From contig CM033404.1 of the NCBI GenBank assembly GCA_019426215.1, positions 4,030,001 through 4,094,000 of the forward strand: a stretch of DNA of 64,000 nt, given 5' to 3'. Below are positions 1 through 10,249 of the stretch, piece by piece (position 1 is the stretch's first letter; the number at the start of each line of letters is the position of its first letter). Source of the stretch: Buddleja alternifolia. Lineage: Eukaryota; Streptophyta; Magnoliopsida; Lamiales; Scrophulariaceae. The notes beneath the pieces are model-generated. The model was given only the letters and a program-made list of their open reading frames with translations. It searched no databases and was not told where the DNA came from. Position numbers and translations under genes: made by a program.

Positions 1-1101
1 CATGCCATTGCATAGTTGGACTCATTACCTTATTAGCTGGGACATTATTTTATCGTATTTCCTTCATTAAGCAATTTCATTTCCGGATGTACTGTTATGT
101 AGAGCCTGTTAATAGACAGGCTGATATATTGGCATGCCTCTTGATGATTGCTCTCCTGAATTCAAAGTGTAGTAATTATCATATTTTTCTTCATTAAGAA
201 CGATTTCATTTTCTCGGGGAATGTTTGGTTCAAGAAAATTGGTAGGAATAGGAAAAGAAAATATAAGGAAAATCATTTTCCAAACGGAAAATTCAATACT
301 AATTTGAGACAATTCTATTGCCCCACTATTTGGTAATGATAATGATGAAAGACAAAGAACTTTTCCTTTTCCCTTTGTTTTCTTTTCTTAACCAAAATTG
401 ATAGGGAATTAAATGTTAGCTTGGGACTAAGATATTTTATAAATCACTAGTTATGTTCTAGAAATAAACAGATGTTTATAGATAGTATATGTATGCTCAA
501 GCACTAGTTCGATTACCTTCAAATTGAATTGAAAAATGAAGCATCAATTGGAATATAGGGCCTTCAAATTGAATTGAAAACTAAAGCACCAGATTGGAAT
601 ATAGGATCAACGAGGGAAAGTACCAAAAGAGAACAGTGACATATGAAATGCGTTTTTGTAGTAGAATTGAAACTCCATTATCTCCGATTCAGGGTACCGA
701 CAAGTCGAGCTCGAACCAAAATATTTGAGCTCTTAGAAAAAAAAATTGTATTAATTTTGTATTAATATATATATATATATATTATTAAATATAATAATAA
801 TAAATACTAAATATATCATTAATTATACATGTAAAATAATATAAAATATAACATCATATATATATATGTATATAAGTAAATAAAATATTATTTTTATTTA
901 AACTCACAACCCCAAACATGTATTTTCTAACTTGCGCTCGACTCATTGCCCACCCTTATCTGTACTACCTTATGGCTTGCCATTCAATGATATCCAAATC
1001 CTAGTTGCTTTGGCGCTCAAATTAAATTCAAACCAAATATGGGAACATAAAAGAACATAACAAAACGTAGATACTTTCTAGTTTCTAAACTTAGTACTAA
1101 G
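1..1101 (+). repeat. 3' flank of an off-window DUF674 locus (segmental-duplication unit)
   Basis: No coding region. The stretch repeats the sequence found downstream of the DUF674 genes: it matches 38.79-39.87 kb in the same direction and 62.70-61.6 kb and 54.3-53.4 kb in reverse, including the recurring phrases around CCATTGCATAGTTGG and AGAGCCTGTTAATAGACAGG. By analogy a + strand DUF674 gene probably ends just left of the window; this is inference. A hAT-like MITE (687-956) lies inside it and a copia LTR cuts into it at 1102. Confidence 0.7.
687..956. mobile_element. Degenerate hAT-type MITE with GAGCTCG-rich ends
   Basis: The element starts near ATTCAGGGTACC and ends near GCCCACCCT, with AT-rich DNA between and GAGCTCG/CGCTCGAC near the ends. 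The flanks (TATCTCCG left, TATCTGTA right) are a decayed 8-bp target duplication. The same insertion, at the same flank position but reverse orientation, is at 41398-41617 with flanks TGGAGATA and CGGAGATA. The MITE therefore predates duplication of the DUF674 flank. Confidence 0.6.
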
Positions 1102-1757
1102 TGTTAGGTATTTGTCCACAATAATAAATAAACAAAAAAAAAATGGTAGTTGGCCATCAAAGTTGAAATAGAAAAGTAAAATGGTAGGTGGCCATCAAAG
1201 TTGAATTACTCCAACCAACTTGTTTTGAACGGTGGGAATTTCAACCAATGGGAGGAGTTTTGGTTGGTGGAAATTGTGCTATAAATAGCAGCCTTCCATT
1301 GCTCATTTGAGGTATCCCAAACCGAGAGAAAAACATAGAGAGCAAAGTGTGTGTAGTGTAGTATATACTAGGAAAAGTGTAGTGTATACTAGGGAAAACA
1401 ATTTGTGGTAGATACAAATTGTACTACACGGGAAACACTTGTGGGGTTTTTCTTTCGGGGCAATACAAAGGGGGTTGGGAGAGTAGTGTTCTATATAACT
1501 TTGAGAGTGGTTGTACAAGAGTGATTTTCTTGAGTTTGTCGATAAACTCAAGTGTGTATTTTTGTACCGGTAAATTTCTCTCATAGTGGAAGAACGGAAA
1601 CTCTCGTGGACGTAGGCGGATTTTGCCGAACCACGTAAATCTTGTGTGCATTATTGTTATATTCTTTCGGGTAATATTTTGTCATTAACTTGTTGGTGGG
1701 ATTTGCCGAATCTTAATAAGTTAAATCTCGGGCCCAAAACTTCCGCTGCGCCCAACA
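1102..1757 (+). repeat. Copia LTR 1 (656 bp)
   Basis: It begins TGTTAGGTATTTG and ends CCCAACA, two bases before the primer site. It carries a TATA motif (TATAAATA, 1280-1287) consistent with the retroelement promoter. It is almost the same as 3285-3938; I saw only a few differences (A-run length, one base in AGTTGG/AGGTGG, one base near the 3' end). Confidence 0.9.
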
Positions 1758-1759
1758 AG

Positions 1760-1771
1760 TGGTATCAGAGC
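1760..1771 (+). other. Primer-binding site (tRNA-iMet type)
   Basis: TGGTATCAGAGC lies two bases after the LTR end, complementary to the 3' end of plant initiator methionine tRNA and typical of Ty1/copia elements. The same site follows the second LTR at 3941-3952. Confidence 0.9.
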
Positions 1772-1812
1772 CATTTGGTTAAGGGTTGATAAATCGAGAT
1801 TTATTTATTAAG

Positions 1813-3132
1813 ATGGAGGGCACGTCGAGGCCAAATACATTTTCGGTGCAACAATTTGATGGCAAAGGGAATTTCACTCTTTGGCAAAGAAGGGTGAAAG
1901 ACCTCCTAATTCAACATGGCTTGGCATTGGTGTTGGAGGGAGAAGAGGCGAAACCGAAGGATATGGAAAGTGCACGGTGGAAAGATTTGGAATTGCGCTG
2001 TGTTAGCACAATTCAACTTTGTATTGCAGACAACATTATTAATAATGTTGTGGATGATGATTCTGAAGATTCGGCACCAAAGTTGTGAGCAAAGTTAGAG
2101 AACTTGTATCTCGGGAAGTCTTTGTCTACAAAATTGCATCTGAAGCGGCAACTCTATAGGCTGAAGATGCTGGAGGGTGATAGTCTGATGGATCGCATGA
2201 ACCAGTTTAACGGACTGGTGGACCAACTTCAAAAAGTTGGGGTTAAGGTCGAGGAAGAAGATAAAGCCCTTTTACTTCTTACCTCGCTCCCGGATTCATA
2301 TGATAGTCTAGTGACGACGTTGCTATACGGGAAAGATACACTAGACTTGGAGTATGTGAGTGCATCACTTTTGTCTCACGAAAAACAAATGAAGGCAAAC
2401 CAGGAGGTGGGACATGAGTCTGTGCTGGTTACTCGGGGAATGAATCGGCACGGGAGGTCATCTGGTGGTGAATCTGCGAGCAGCAGGTCAAATTCAAAGG
2501 CTAGGGGGAAGGGCAGGAGGTGCTATCATTGCAAGGAGGAAGGCCATTATAAAAGGAATTGTCCTAATAGAGGGAGGGACAATGTTAATAATGGTGGTGG
2601 TGGTGATGCTGTAGTGGCATACGATGGAGATGTCTTCACAGTCTCTACTCGTATGGATACTTCGTCTCGGGATGGATGGATTGTAGATTCTGGATGTGTA
2701 ATGCATGTATGCTCCAGGAAGGATTATTTTGATTCGCTCCAAGAAAAGAGGGCATGTACTTTGTCCTTGGGTGATGGTTCTACTTGTAGAATCATGGGTA
2801 TGGGAGTGGTGAAAATCAAAATGTTTGATGGAGTAGATCGTACTTTGGGTGGTGTGGCATATGTCCCAAAGATGCGAAGGAATCTAATTTCCATGAGCCA
2901 ATTGGACTTTGAGGGCTGTGAGTATTCAGCTGGAGGTGGAGTCCTGAAAATCACACTTGGCGGAAAGGTCCTAATGAAAGGAGAGAAGTATGAAAGCTTG
3001 TATCGTCTGGTGACCTCAAAGGATGACTGGAAGTGGAGCGCGCCGGAAAACTTCCAGGGTACAGACGGGTGTGAAGGAAATCTTGCTGGGCGAGAGGATG
3101 GGTCGATGTCGTCCCTCTCGGCAGTCGACTAG
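1813..3132 (+). pseudogene. Copia gag-protease, broken by one internal stop
   Basis: This frame is the same length (440 codons) and nearly the same sequence as the intact copy at 3994-5313. It encodes the copia gag (UBN2-type) region, a CCHC zinc knuckle (CYHCKEEGHYKRNC), the aspartic-protease motif DSG and a gag-pre-integrase-like tail. A TGA at 2086-2088 replaces the TGG of the intact copy, so only the first 91 residues would be made. No frameshift was seen. I chose the ATG at 1813 because it opens a gag-like N-terminus directly after the leader; the frame is also open a little upstream, with no other ATG. Nucleocapsid function is inferred from the family. Confidence 0.88.
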
Positions 3133-3273
3133 TGGTGTTGACTGGGTTGCATGTGTGCATTGGCCGGGTTTGAATCAGGTGGTGTTAGGACCTTACTGAT
3201 TCGGCATGTGCAGCAGAATTGATTAATGGCCAATAGAATTCCGTAATTTGGTTTGCGGGGAATTATTATTGTT

Positions 3274-3284
3274 GAGGTGGAGAT
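3274..3284 (+). other. Polypurine tract before copia LTR 2
   Basis: GAGGTGGAGAT immediately precedes TGTTAGG of the second LTR. This is the usual position of the plus-strand primer, and it shows that element 1 goes from gag straight to its 3' end without pol. Confidence 0.75.
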
Positions 3285-3938
3285 TGTTAGGTATTTGTCC
3301 ACAATAATAAATAAACAAAAAAAATGGTAGGTGGCCATCAAAGTTGAAATAGAAAAGTAAAATGGTAGGTGGCCATCAAAGTTGAATTACTCCAACCAAC
3401 TTGTTTTGAACGGTGGGAATTTCAACCAATGGGAGGAGTTTTGGTTGGTGGAAATTGTGCTATAAATAGCAGCCTTCCATTGCTCATTTGAGGTATCCCA
3501 AACCGAGAGAAAAACATAGAGAGCAAAGTGTGTGTAGTGTAGTATATACTAGGAAAAGTGTAGTGTATACTAGGGAAAACAATTTGTGGTAGATACAAAT
3601 TGTACTACACGGGAAACACTTGTGGGGTTTTTCTTTCGGGGCAATACAAAGGGGGTTGGGAGAGTAGTGTTCTATATAACTTTGAGAGTGGTTGTACAAG
3701 AGTGATTTTCTTGAGTTTGTCGATAAACTCAAGTGTGTATTTTTGTACCGGTAAATTTCTCTCATAGTGGAAGAACGGAAACTCTCGTGGACGTAGGCGG
3801 ATTTTGCCGAACCACGTAAATCTTGTGTGCATTATTGTTATATTCTTTCGGGTAATATTTTGTCATTAACTTGTTGGTGGGATTTGCCGAATCTTAATAA
3901 GTTAAATCTCGGGCCCAAAACTTCCGCTGCACCCAACA
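3285..3938 (+). repeat. Copia LTR 2 (654 bp), shared by the two internal regions
   Basis: Starts TGTTAGG and ends ACCCAACA, followed by the primer site TGGTATCAGAGC at 3941-3952. It is the 3' LTR of the first unit and at the same time the 5' LTR of the second. Its TATA motif is at the position equivalent to 1280 in LTR 1. Confidence 0.9.
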
Positions 3939-3993
3939 AGTGGTATCAGAGCCATTTGGTTAAGGGTTGATAAATCGAGATTTATTTATTAAG

Positions 3994-5313
3994 ATGGAGA
4001 GCACGTCGAGGCCAAATACATTTTCGGTGCAACAATTTGATGGCAAAGGGAATTTCACTCTTTGGCAAAGAAGGGTGAAAGACCTCCTAATTCAACATGG
4101 CTTGGCATTGGTGTTGGAGGGAGAGGAGGCGAAACCGAAGGATATGGAAAGTGCACGGTGGAAAGATTTGGAATTGCGCTGTGTTAGCACAATTCAACTT
4201 TGTATTGAGGACAACATTATTGATAAAATCGTGGATGATGATTCTGAAGATTCGGCACCAAAGTTGTGGGCAAAGTTAGAGAACTTGTATCTCGGGAAGT
4301 CTTTGTCTACAAAATTGCATCTGAAGTGGCAACTCTATAGGCTGAAGATGCTGGAGGGTGATAGTCTGATGGATCGCATGAACCAGTTTAACGGACTGGT
4401 GGACCAACTTCGAAAAGTTGGGGTTAAGGTCGAGGAAGAAGATAAAGCCCTTTTACTTCTTACCTCGCTCCCGGATTCATATGATCGTCTAGTGACGACG
4501 TTGCTATACGGGAAAGATACACTAGACTTGGAGTATGTGAGTGCATCACTTTTGTCTCACGAAAAACAAATGAAGGCAAACCAGGAGGTGGGACATGAGT
4601 CTGTGCTGGTTACTCGGGGAATGAATCGGCACGGGAGGTCATCTGGTGGTGAATCTGCGAGCAGCAGGTCAGATTCAAAGGCTAGGGGGAAGGGCAGGAG
4701 GTGCTATCATTGCAAGGAGGAAGGCCATTATAAAAGGAATTGTCCTAATAGAGGGAGGGACAATGTTAATAATGGTGGTGGTGGTGATGCTGTAGTGGCA
4801 TACGATGGAGATGTCTTCACAGTCTCTACTCGTATGGATACTTCATCTCGGGATGGATGGATTGTAGATTCTGGATGTGTAATGCATGTATGCTCCAGGA
4901 AGGATTATTTTGATTCGCACCAAGAAAAGAGGGCATGTACTTTGTCCTTGGGTGATGGTTCTACTTGTAGAATCATGGGTATGGGAGTGGTGAAAATCAA
5001 AATGTTTGATGGAGTAGATCGTACTTTGGGTGGTGTGGCATATGTCCCAAAGATGCGAAGGAATCTAATTTCCATGAGCCAATTGGACTCCGAGGGCTGT
5101 GAGTATTCAGCTGGAGGTGGAGTCCTGAAAATCACACTTGGCGGAAAGGTCCTAATGAAAGGAGAGAAGTATGAAAGCTTGTATCGTCTGGTGACCTCAA
5201 AGGATGACTGGAAGTGGAGCGCGCCGGAAAAATTCCAGGGTACAGACGGGTGTGAAGGAAATCTTGCTGGGCGAGAGGATGGGTCGAGGTCGTCCCTCTC
5301 GGCAGTCGACTAG
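3994..5313 (+). CDS. Copia gag-protease polyprotein, intact (439 aa)
   Basis: Structural protein of a non-autonomous Ty1/copia element. The N-terminal half (residues ~10-200) reads as a copia gag domain of the UBN2 type, with FDGKGNFTLWQRRVKDLL near the start. A CCHC zinc knuckle for RNA binding follows at residues 237-250 (C-X2-C-X4-H-X4-C). The retropepsin active-site triad D292-S293-G294 then follows, and the C-terminus (GEKYESLYRL) resembles a gag-pre-integrase domain. The frame stops at 5313 with no integrase or reverse transcriptase. I chose ATG 3994, which lies 42 bases after the primer site and opens the gag similarity. Unlike the copy at 1813-3132 it has no internal stop, so virus-like particle protein could still be made; that is inference. 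Confidence 0.88.
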   Translation: MESTSRPNTFSVQQFDGKGNFTLWQRRVKDLLIQHGLALVLEGEEAKPKDMESARWKDLELRCVSTIQLCIEDNIIDKIVDDDSEDSAPKLWAKLENLYLGKSLSTKLHLKWQLYRLKMLEGDSLMDRMNQFNGLVDQLRKVGVKVEEEDKALLLLTSLPDSYDRLVTTLLYGKDTLDLEYVSASLLSHEKQMKANQEVGHESVLVTRGMNRHGRSSGGESASSRSDSKARGKGRRCYHCKEEGHYKRNCPNRGRDNVNNGGGGDAVVAYDGDVFTVSTRMDTSSRDGWIVDSGCVMHVCSRKDYFDSHQEKRACTLSLGDGSTCRIMGMGVVKIKMFDGVDRTLGGVAYVPKMRRNLISMSQLDSEGCEYSAGGGVLKITLGGKVLMKGEKYESLYRLVTSKDDWKWSAPEKFQGTDGCEGNLAGREDGSRSSLSAVD

Positions 5314-5345
5314 TGGTGTTGACTGGGCTGCATGTGTGCATTGGC

Positions 5346-5371
5346 CGGGTGTGAAGGAAATCTTGGGTGTT
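5346..5371 (+). other. Junction of copia internal region and DUF674 exon, with repeated filler
   Basis: CGGGTGTGAAGGAAATCTTG (5346-5365) exactly repeats 5247-5266, 99 bases upstream, and is followed at once by DUF674 exon-1 sequence. The first copia unit has different sequence at this point. The short local copy looks like templated filler made during end joining. Confidence 0.7.
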
Positions 5372-6575
5372 TGATGAAGCCCCTACTATTGGAAGCCTGA
5401 ACACTTTGTATCAATGTTTATCGAATCTTGAAAGCAGCCATTTCTGGACTGATACGGGCAAGCAGATTCTACTAAATGCAAGAAATTCATTTGCATTTCT
5501 ATGTCAGAAACTGAACTTAGATGGTAGTGTGCCCACCAAATACTTCACTTGTGGAAGCAGATCTTCGAATCTTGTAGTCATGAACAATGATAGCTTCAAA
5601 TTTAAAGCTGGGGAGTTATTAGATGAAGAAATAATTCTAAAAAGTTCAAAAATCCAAACTGCAGACAAAAATGGTGGAGTTTTTGCAAAAGAAACAGCAA
5701 CTTTCATAATCACTGATCATCTACAGATCTTGCCTAATTCGGTAGGGTCTTGCATGAAAACTCTCAACAATCTTGGTATTAGAGAGACGGATGGGCTCGA
5801 GAAAAGAACGGTTATTGCTGGTTTCAAAGAGGTGAGCCTCCCTTTCAAGATAAGGCATTATAATTCAGTAGAATTGCATCGTCCATTTGGACTATTTTTT
5901 AATATCTTAGTTTTATTCTTTATTCTTTTTCAGATCATGGATTTGCTCAAAGGCTCATTAGTTTCCAAAACTCCGCTATCGGACCTCATTTTTCATAAAA
6001 GGCAGATGGTATCCGCTACTACAATTTCTCAACTGCCACATACTGGTGAAGGCACGATGTCTCAGAAGTTAATTGTGAATGCAATCATAAGAAAATCAAC
6101 CAACAAAATCCTGCTTGTTGAAGCAGATGAAGATTTCATTAATTTTCTTTTCAGTTTGCTTGTGATTCCGTTGGGAACAGTTGTACATCACTTGGGCGTC
6201 GATACTTCTATCGGGAGTGTAGATAACTTGTACCAGAGCATAATAAATTTAGAGGGTGGAAGGTATTTCAAAAACGAGGATTTGAAAAACATTCTACTTA
6301 AACCTGAGCTTCCTCCGGAGTATCTTTCCACGAACCATATTTTCTCTCACACTGAAGACATTACTCTTTTTATGCCTTATTCCGTTTCGAAGGTGCAATT
6401 TGCAGATGAGAATTGCAGCTGGTTGGGTTATGTCAAGGGACCAGCAACGTTTATGGTAACTGATGATCTGGTTGTTACACCTTTCTCTGCAGTCTCTAAC
6501 CTTTTCTTCTTCACCAACCTTAAAATCCCAGTTTATGATGTTGAGGAACTTAAATTTGAGATTGGGATGGAAGAG
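5370..6575 (+). pseudogene. DUF674 copy 1, lacks start and last exon
   Basis: The copy has two exon remnants: the end of exon 1 (about 5370-5831) and a complete exon 2 (5934-6575). Canonical splice signals are present (GAG|GTGAGC, TTTTTCAG|ATC, GAG|GTGAGA). The sequence is very close to the - strand gene at 49017-51032. About the first 57 codons have been replaced by copia sequence, and exon 3 is missing because 7080-7497 is foreign DNA. The remaining frame is open, and the 102-bp intron is also open and in frame, so a fused frame runs from the junction to 6683. Without the conserved N-terminus and the C-terminal tail I call it a pseudogene. Transcription from the adjacent copia LTR is possible but not shown. 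Confidence 0.85.
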
Positions 6576-7080
6576 GTGAGAATTTATCTTTGGGAGTTGA
6601 TATTAGCACTTCACATTTTGATATATACACTCTATATTTCTTTTCATTTTGGTATGTTGACAAAAATACCCTTCAATGAATAAAACATGATTCCTATAAT
6701 CAATTAAATATATTTCAAAAGACTTTTGTAGGACATCCATGCAAAGTTAAGCACATCTCAAATATATTTTACCTTCGTTTCTTCTTATTCCTAATCAATG
6801 ATTCTCTCTCTTATTTTACTTTTAAGTAAGAACATATTCTTAACCAATAATTTACAATATAAGGGGACAAATATATCTTTTAAATTTTATGAAGTTTTAA
6901 TCAATAATCACACGATGAGGGCATTCTTGTCCATCTATGCAAATTATAAAATTATTGAAATGGCCTTATAAGATTGAGGAGTGTCAATATCAATCCCCTT
7001 TATCTTTTATACGTAAGCTTTTTTTTTTTTTTTTTTAATTTTGGGTGCTTTATGTGATAGAAGTTTATATTATAGTAATT
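6576..7080 (+). other. Remnant of DUF674 intron 2
   Basis: AT-rich sequence homologous to the 549-bp second intron of the inverted partner gene (49113-49661). It includes the phrase TTTATGTGATAGAAGTTTATA that precedes exon 3 in other copies. No exon 3 follows, and there are no coding features. Confidence 0.7.
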
Positions 7081-7497
7081 TTGGGTACGGTACGGTATAT
7101 TTATGGGGAGAAATATAATAAGGAACTAGGTTCAATTACAACTTTTTACATAGTTTATACTCTTATATCTCTTTCGTTATAGCCAGGATTTTGAGTTTCA
7201 AGGGGAACGAACTCAAAATAAAGGAAGAAAACGTGATATTTTTCGAACTTTAAGAGGGGCGAAATTCAAATATAAAATTTTTTATAAGGTAAAAATATGA
7301 TTTTTCAAAATTTAGGGGGGGGGGGGAGTGAGATGGAAATTGGAATTGAGGAGGGGCACTTAAAAAATTGAGGGAGGGCATTATGTAATTTATAAATTAA
7401 AATTTTAAAAAATGTACATATAAAAAATATATATATATATTTGAGGGGGGCACTGCCCCCCCCCCCCCCCCCTTGGGCCTTAATAGATCCGCCCCTG
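7081..7497. mobile_element. G/C-run-rich TE fragment replacing DUF674 exon 3
   Basis: This segment is absent from the inverted partner locus, where the gene reads on into exon 3 instead. It contains runs of G (about 7316-7327) and C (about 7456-7472) and ends with a sequence whose reverse complement begins CAGGGGCGGATC, a hAT-like terminus. A related end (GGAGCCAAGAATTTGAATT next to a long G run) lies at 23413-23452 in another broken DUF674 copy. Target duplication not identified. Confidence 0.5.
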
Positions 7498-9106
7498 CAC
7501 GTAAGACATCCAGTAAGAGATGTCACATCCGTTAATCGCTCTACAGTACAGTGTAGAAACTCTATAAATGCCGACATTTATTTAGATTCACGGACGGACA
7601 ACCTGAGCAATAAATACTACGAACTATACTTTGTATTGTTCACGATAGTCTACAGACTTGAGAGCACGATCCTATAATAAAAATACAAGATAGTCTTAGA
7701 TCACGAATCATCGATACTACAATTGAATTACATGAACTACGTTTAGACTTGATCCCTTAGAGATACCCGAGTGCAGTCTATATTCTTAAGAGTGCGTCAT
7801 TTGGTTCGTATTCGAGGTCATCTTGATCAATGTCCATACTCCATGCCATTGCCTAATATCTTCCTTACCTTATCAATTGCGATCTTTTTTAGTGCATCTT
7901 CTTTCATTAATCGACTTCATTTCATGGTTGCTCTCCCGAATTCATGGTTTCATTTGATATGCGTTGGTAATTTTTGTATTTTCCTTCATTAAGCGATTTC
8001 GTTTCCTTATGGCATTGTTTCGTTGAACCTATTAGTCGATGTGCTTAAGCATCTTACGGATGCCTCCTAATGGTGGAAAATTAATTTGAAAATGAAGCAT
8101 CAATTACCAAATTGGAATATTCGATCGATCCTGAGAAAAAACTTGAGAGGATTAATATATGAATTTTGTAGTAAAACTATGAGTCTATTGTCATACTGCT
8201 TTGCGAACTGTCATTCAACAAAATCCAGAGCCCAGCTGCTTTGTTGCGTACATACACTCGGGACTAAGTTACATGAACCAACGCAACAACAAAAAAAACA
8301 AAAAAAAAAATGTATTCAATATAAAAATAAGTCAAATATTTTTTTTGTGTGTCTTGGTGTATGTAATTGAGTCACGCGCCGAGGTGAATGCAAGAATTTT
8401 CCAGATTTAACAAAAGAAAAGGAGTAAGTGAGCCTTTGATTTAGCGGAAAATTCTTATATACACCCGGTGTGGGACCCAATTATATACACCAAGACACCC
8501 GGTGTTTATCATGATTATATTTAATAATATATTTATAAATGCAAAAATATGTTTTTTTTCTTTTGTTTTTTTTTTAAATAAGCTCGAGCTCGACTCGTGG
8601 ACACCTTTAAATGAAAAAACACACTCATATGTCAGTGTTCTTTTTTGGTTCTTTCCCTTGTTTATACTTAATCCTACATTCCAATTTTGTGTTTAATTTT
8701 TCAATTCAATTTGAAGGTAATCGATAAATTGAACTAGTGCTTGAGCATATCTACTAATAGGTTCTACAAAACGTTACCATAACATTATGTTTTGCTTGCA
8801 TTATTAGGGTATTGATACACAAGGTATTGAACAAAAGAAAAAGAGTGAGTAAGCTTTGGATTTAGCAAAGGAAAAAGAGCAAGTGAGCTTTGGGTTTAGC
8901 GAAAAATTCTTATATACACTCGATAAATTCTATGGTACATCGAGAGTGTTACTCCAAGGTGTACCATTATGTATATCTTTTTCACACAATTGTGTGTGGG
9001 TTCCACACAGTACACCTCAGTGCGTGAAAGAAATAGACACAAGAAGTATTACTCGCAGTCCATCATAGAAAAATTACTCCCGGTCCAAAAATCCTTACAT
9101 AGTATT
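7498..9106 (+). repeat. DUF674 3' flank, left arm of inverted duplication
   Basis: No gene. Block by block this is the reverse complement of 48.73-46.48 kb: 7498-7930 pairs with 48725-48290, 8000-8340 with 47650-47240, 8413-8820 with 47160-46740, and 8820-9070 with 46735-46480. Half-copies of the foldback repeat and its minisatellite (TTTAGCAAAGGAAAAAGAGC) occur at about 8410-8510 and 8840-8935. Short open frames here are not conserved as proteins. Confidence 0.75.
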
Positions 9107-9412
9107 ACTCCACGTAAATTCTAGTTATAAAAAATTGTTTTCTATTTTTTTTTTCTTAGCAAAATTAAAATAGATTATATTTCATGTTATAATAATTGTT
9201 CAAACTTCCTATCTAATAAAGACTCTCCTCCCTCCCGAATTATCAATTCTAGATCCGACCATGAAGAAAAGTAACATTGATGGACTAAGCAATGGACTCC
9301 ATGCCGTTGCATAGTTAGCTTCAGTACCTTGTTAGGTGGGACATTTTCTTATCATATCTTCTCTCATTAAGCGATTTCATCTCCATAATTAAGTACCGTT
9401 TTTTAGAGTCTG
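9107..9412 (+). repeat. Direct repeat, copy 1 (~305 bp)
   Basis: Nearly the same sequence recurs at 12350-12656. Both contain CATTGATGGACTAAGCAATG-like and TTGTTAGGTGGGACATTTTC phrases of the DUF674 3' flank. This copy is split by the LTR that follows. The second copy is uninterrupted and serves as the empty site. Confidence 0.75.
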
Positions 9413-10146
9413 TGTTTACACTACAAAATAATTTGGGCTTTCGAAATACAAGGCCCAAATAGAAAAGGGAGTTTGAAAAATTGGGCCTACGAATAAAGAG
9501 GATAGGGCCCATTAAATCCAGAAAATATTAAGGAATGGGCTGAGTCAATAAGAATCCGATAACCAAATATAAGGAAATAAAGAGAGCCTAAACAATTAAT
9601 AAGTTCCATTCAAAGAAGCCGCGCCAAGAAGAAGATTTTGAAAGAGACAGTTGGAGGCAGTTCCAAAAAAAAAAAGAACGTGGGTGCCCAAAACCAAGAT
9701 ATATGCAGCTAAGGAAAGGAAAAGAGGGGATAGAAAAAATCATCTACAACTTTATATTTTCTTCTTAGGAGTAGCTCTAATTAGGAGTAGTTTGTAGCGT
9801 AAATTAGCAGTAGTTCTAGTGTGTAGTGGTTTATCAAGAATCACTGGATTTGGCTTTCAAGACTTGTATCGGCATTCGCTTGCTTATAATTTTTCAGAGT
9901 TGAAGACTTTCATGGAGGTATAAATTATCTTTTATTCAGATTTAAGTATTGGATAGGTAATTTGTATCTTGACTTGAGTTTTCATTCATCACTTTTAAAT
10001 TCGAAAATACTAAGTTATAAAGGCTTGAACCACCTTGGAGCGAATCGAACGCAGGGGTTGAAAGATAATCTCAAATTATAGATTATCAAGAGGCTAGGAA
10101 CGAATATTCGAATCCACTTTAGTCTAATTTGTTTTTGTACGAAACA
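9413..10146 (+). mobile_element. Solo LTR (734 bp) with 5-bp target duplication GTCTG
   Basis: The element runs TGTTTACACTAC...GTACGAAACA, flanked by GTCTG at 9408-9412 and 10147-10151. The related sequence near 12650 (AGAGTCTGTTAATAGACAC) is the uninterrupted target. The TG...CA ends, the exact 5-bp duplication and the absence of internal coding sequence indicate an LTR left by LTR-LTR recombination. Its superfamily is not determined. Confidence 0.8.
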
Positions 10147-10249
10147 GTCTGTTAATAGACACAAGACAGGCTCAACTACTCATTGGCATACCTCTTTGAT
10201 GAGTTGACTTTTACTGATTGCTCAGCCTGAATCATATTGTAATTTGATT

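Larger units (their letters stand above)
1102..5365 (+). mobile_element. Tandem gag-only Ty1/copia retrotransposon (LTR-gag-LTR-gag), 3' end lost
   Basis: The order is LTR (1102-1757), primer site, gag-protease (1813-3132, broken), polypurine tract, LTR (3285-3938), primer site, gag-protease (3994-5313, intact). The sequence then joins DUF674 exon sequence at about 5370. Neither internal region contains integrase, reverse transcriptase or RNase H, and the first passes directly from gag to polypurine tract. This is the organisation of non-autonomous TR-GAG-type elements that depend on an autonomous partner. Two internals sharing one middle LTR is the product expected from recombination between LTRs of adjacent or sister copies. 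The two LTRs are nearly identical by eye, so the array is young. Confidence 0.85.

Noticed and set aside
1303..1651. Open frames on the - strand, repeated at 3484-3832
   Set aside because: They lie inside the two copia LTRs and recur only because the LTR is repeated.
5367..6683. A 438-residue single-exon DUF674 protein
   Set aside because: The frame crosses a 102-bp intron with good splice sites and starts at the copia fusion. The N-terminus and last exon are missing compared with the intact copies.
7305..7677. Short frames with poly-Gly or poly-Pro runs
   Set aside because: Produced by the G/C homopolymer tracts of a TE fragment.
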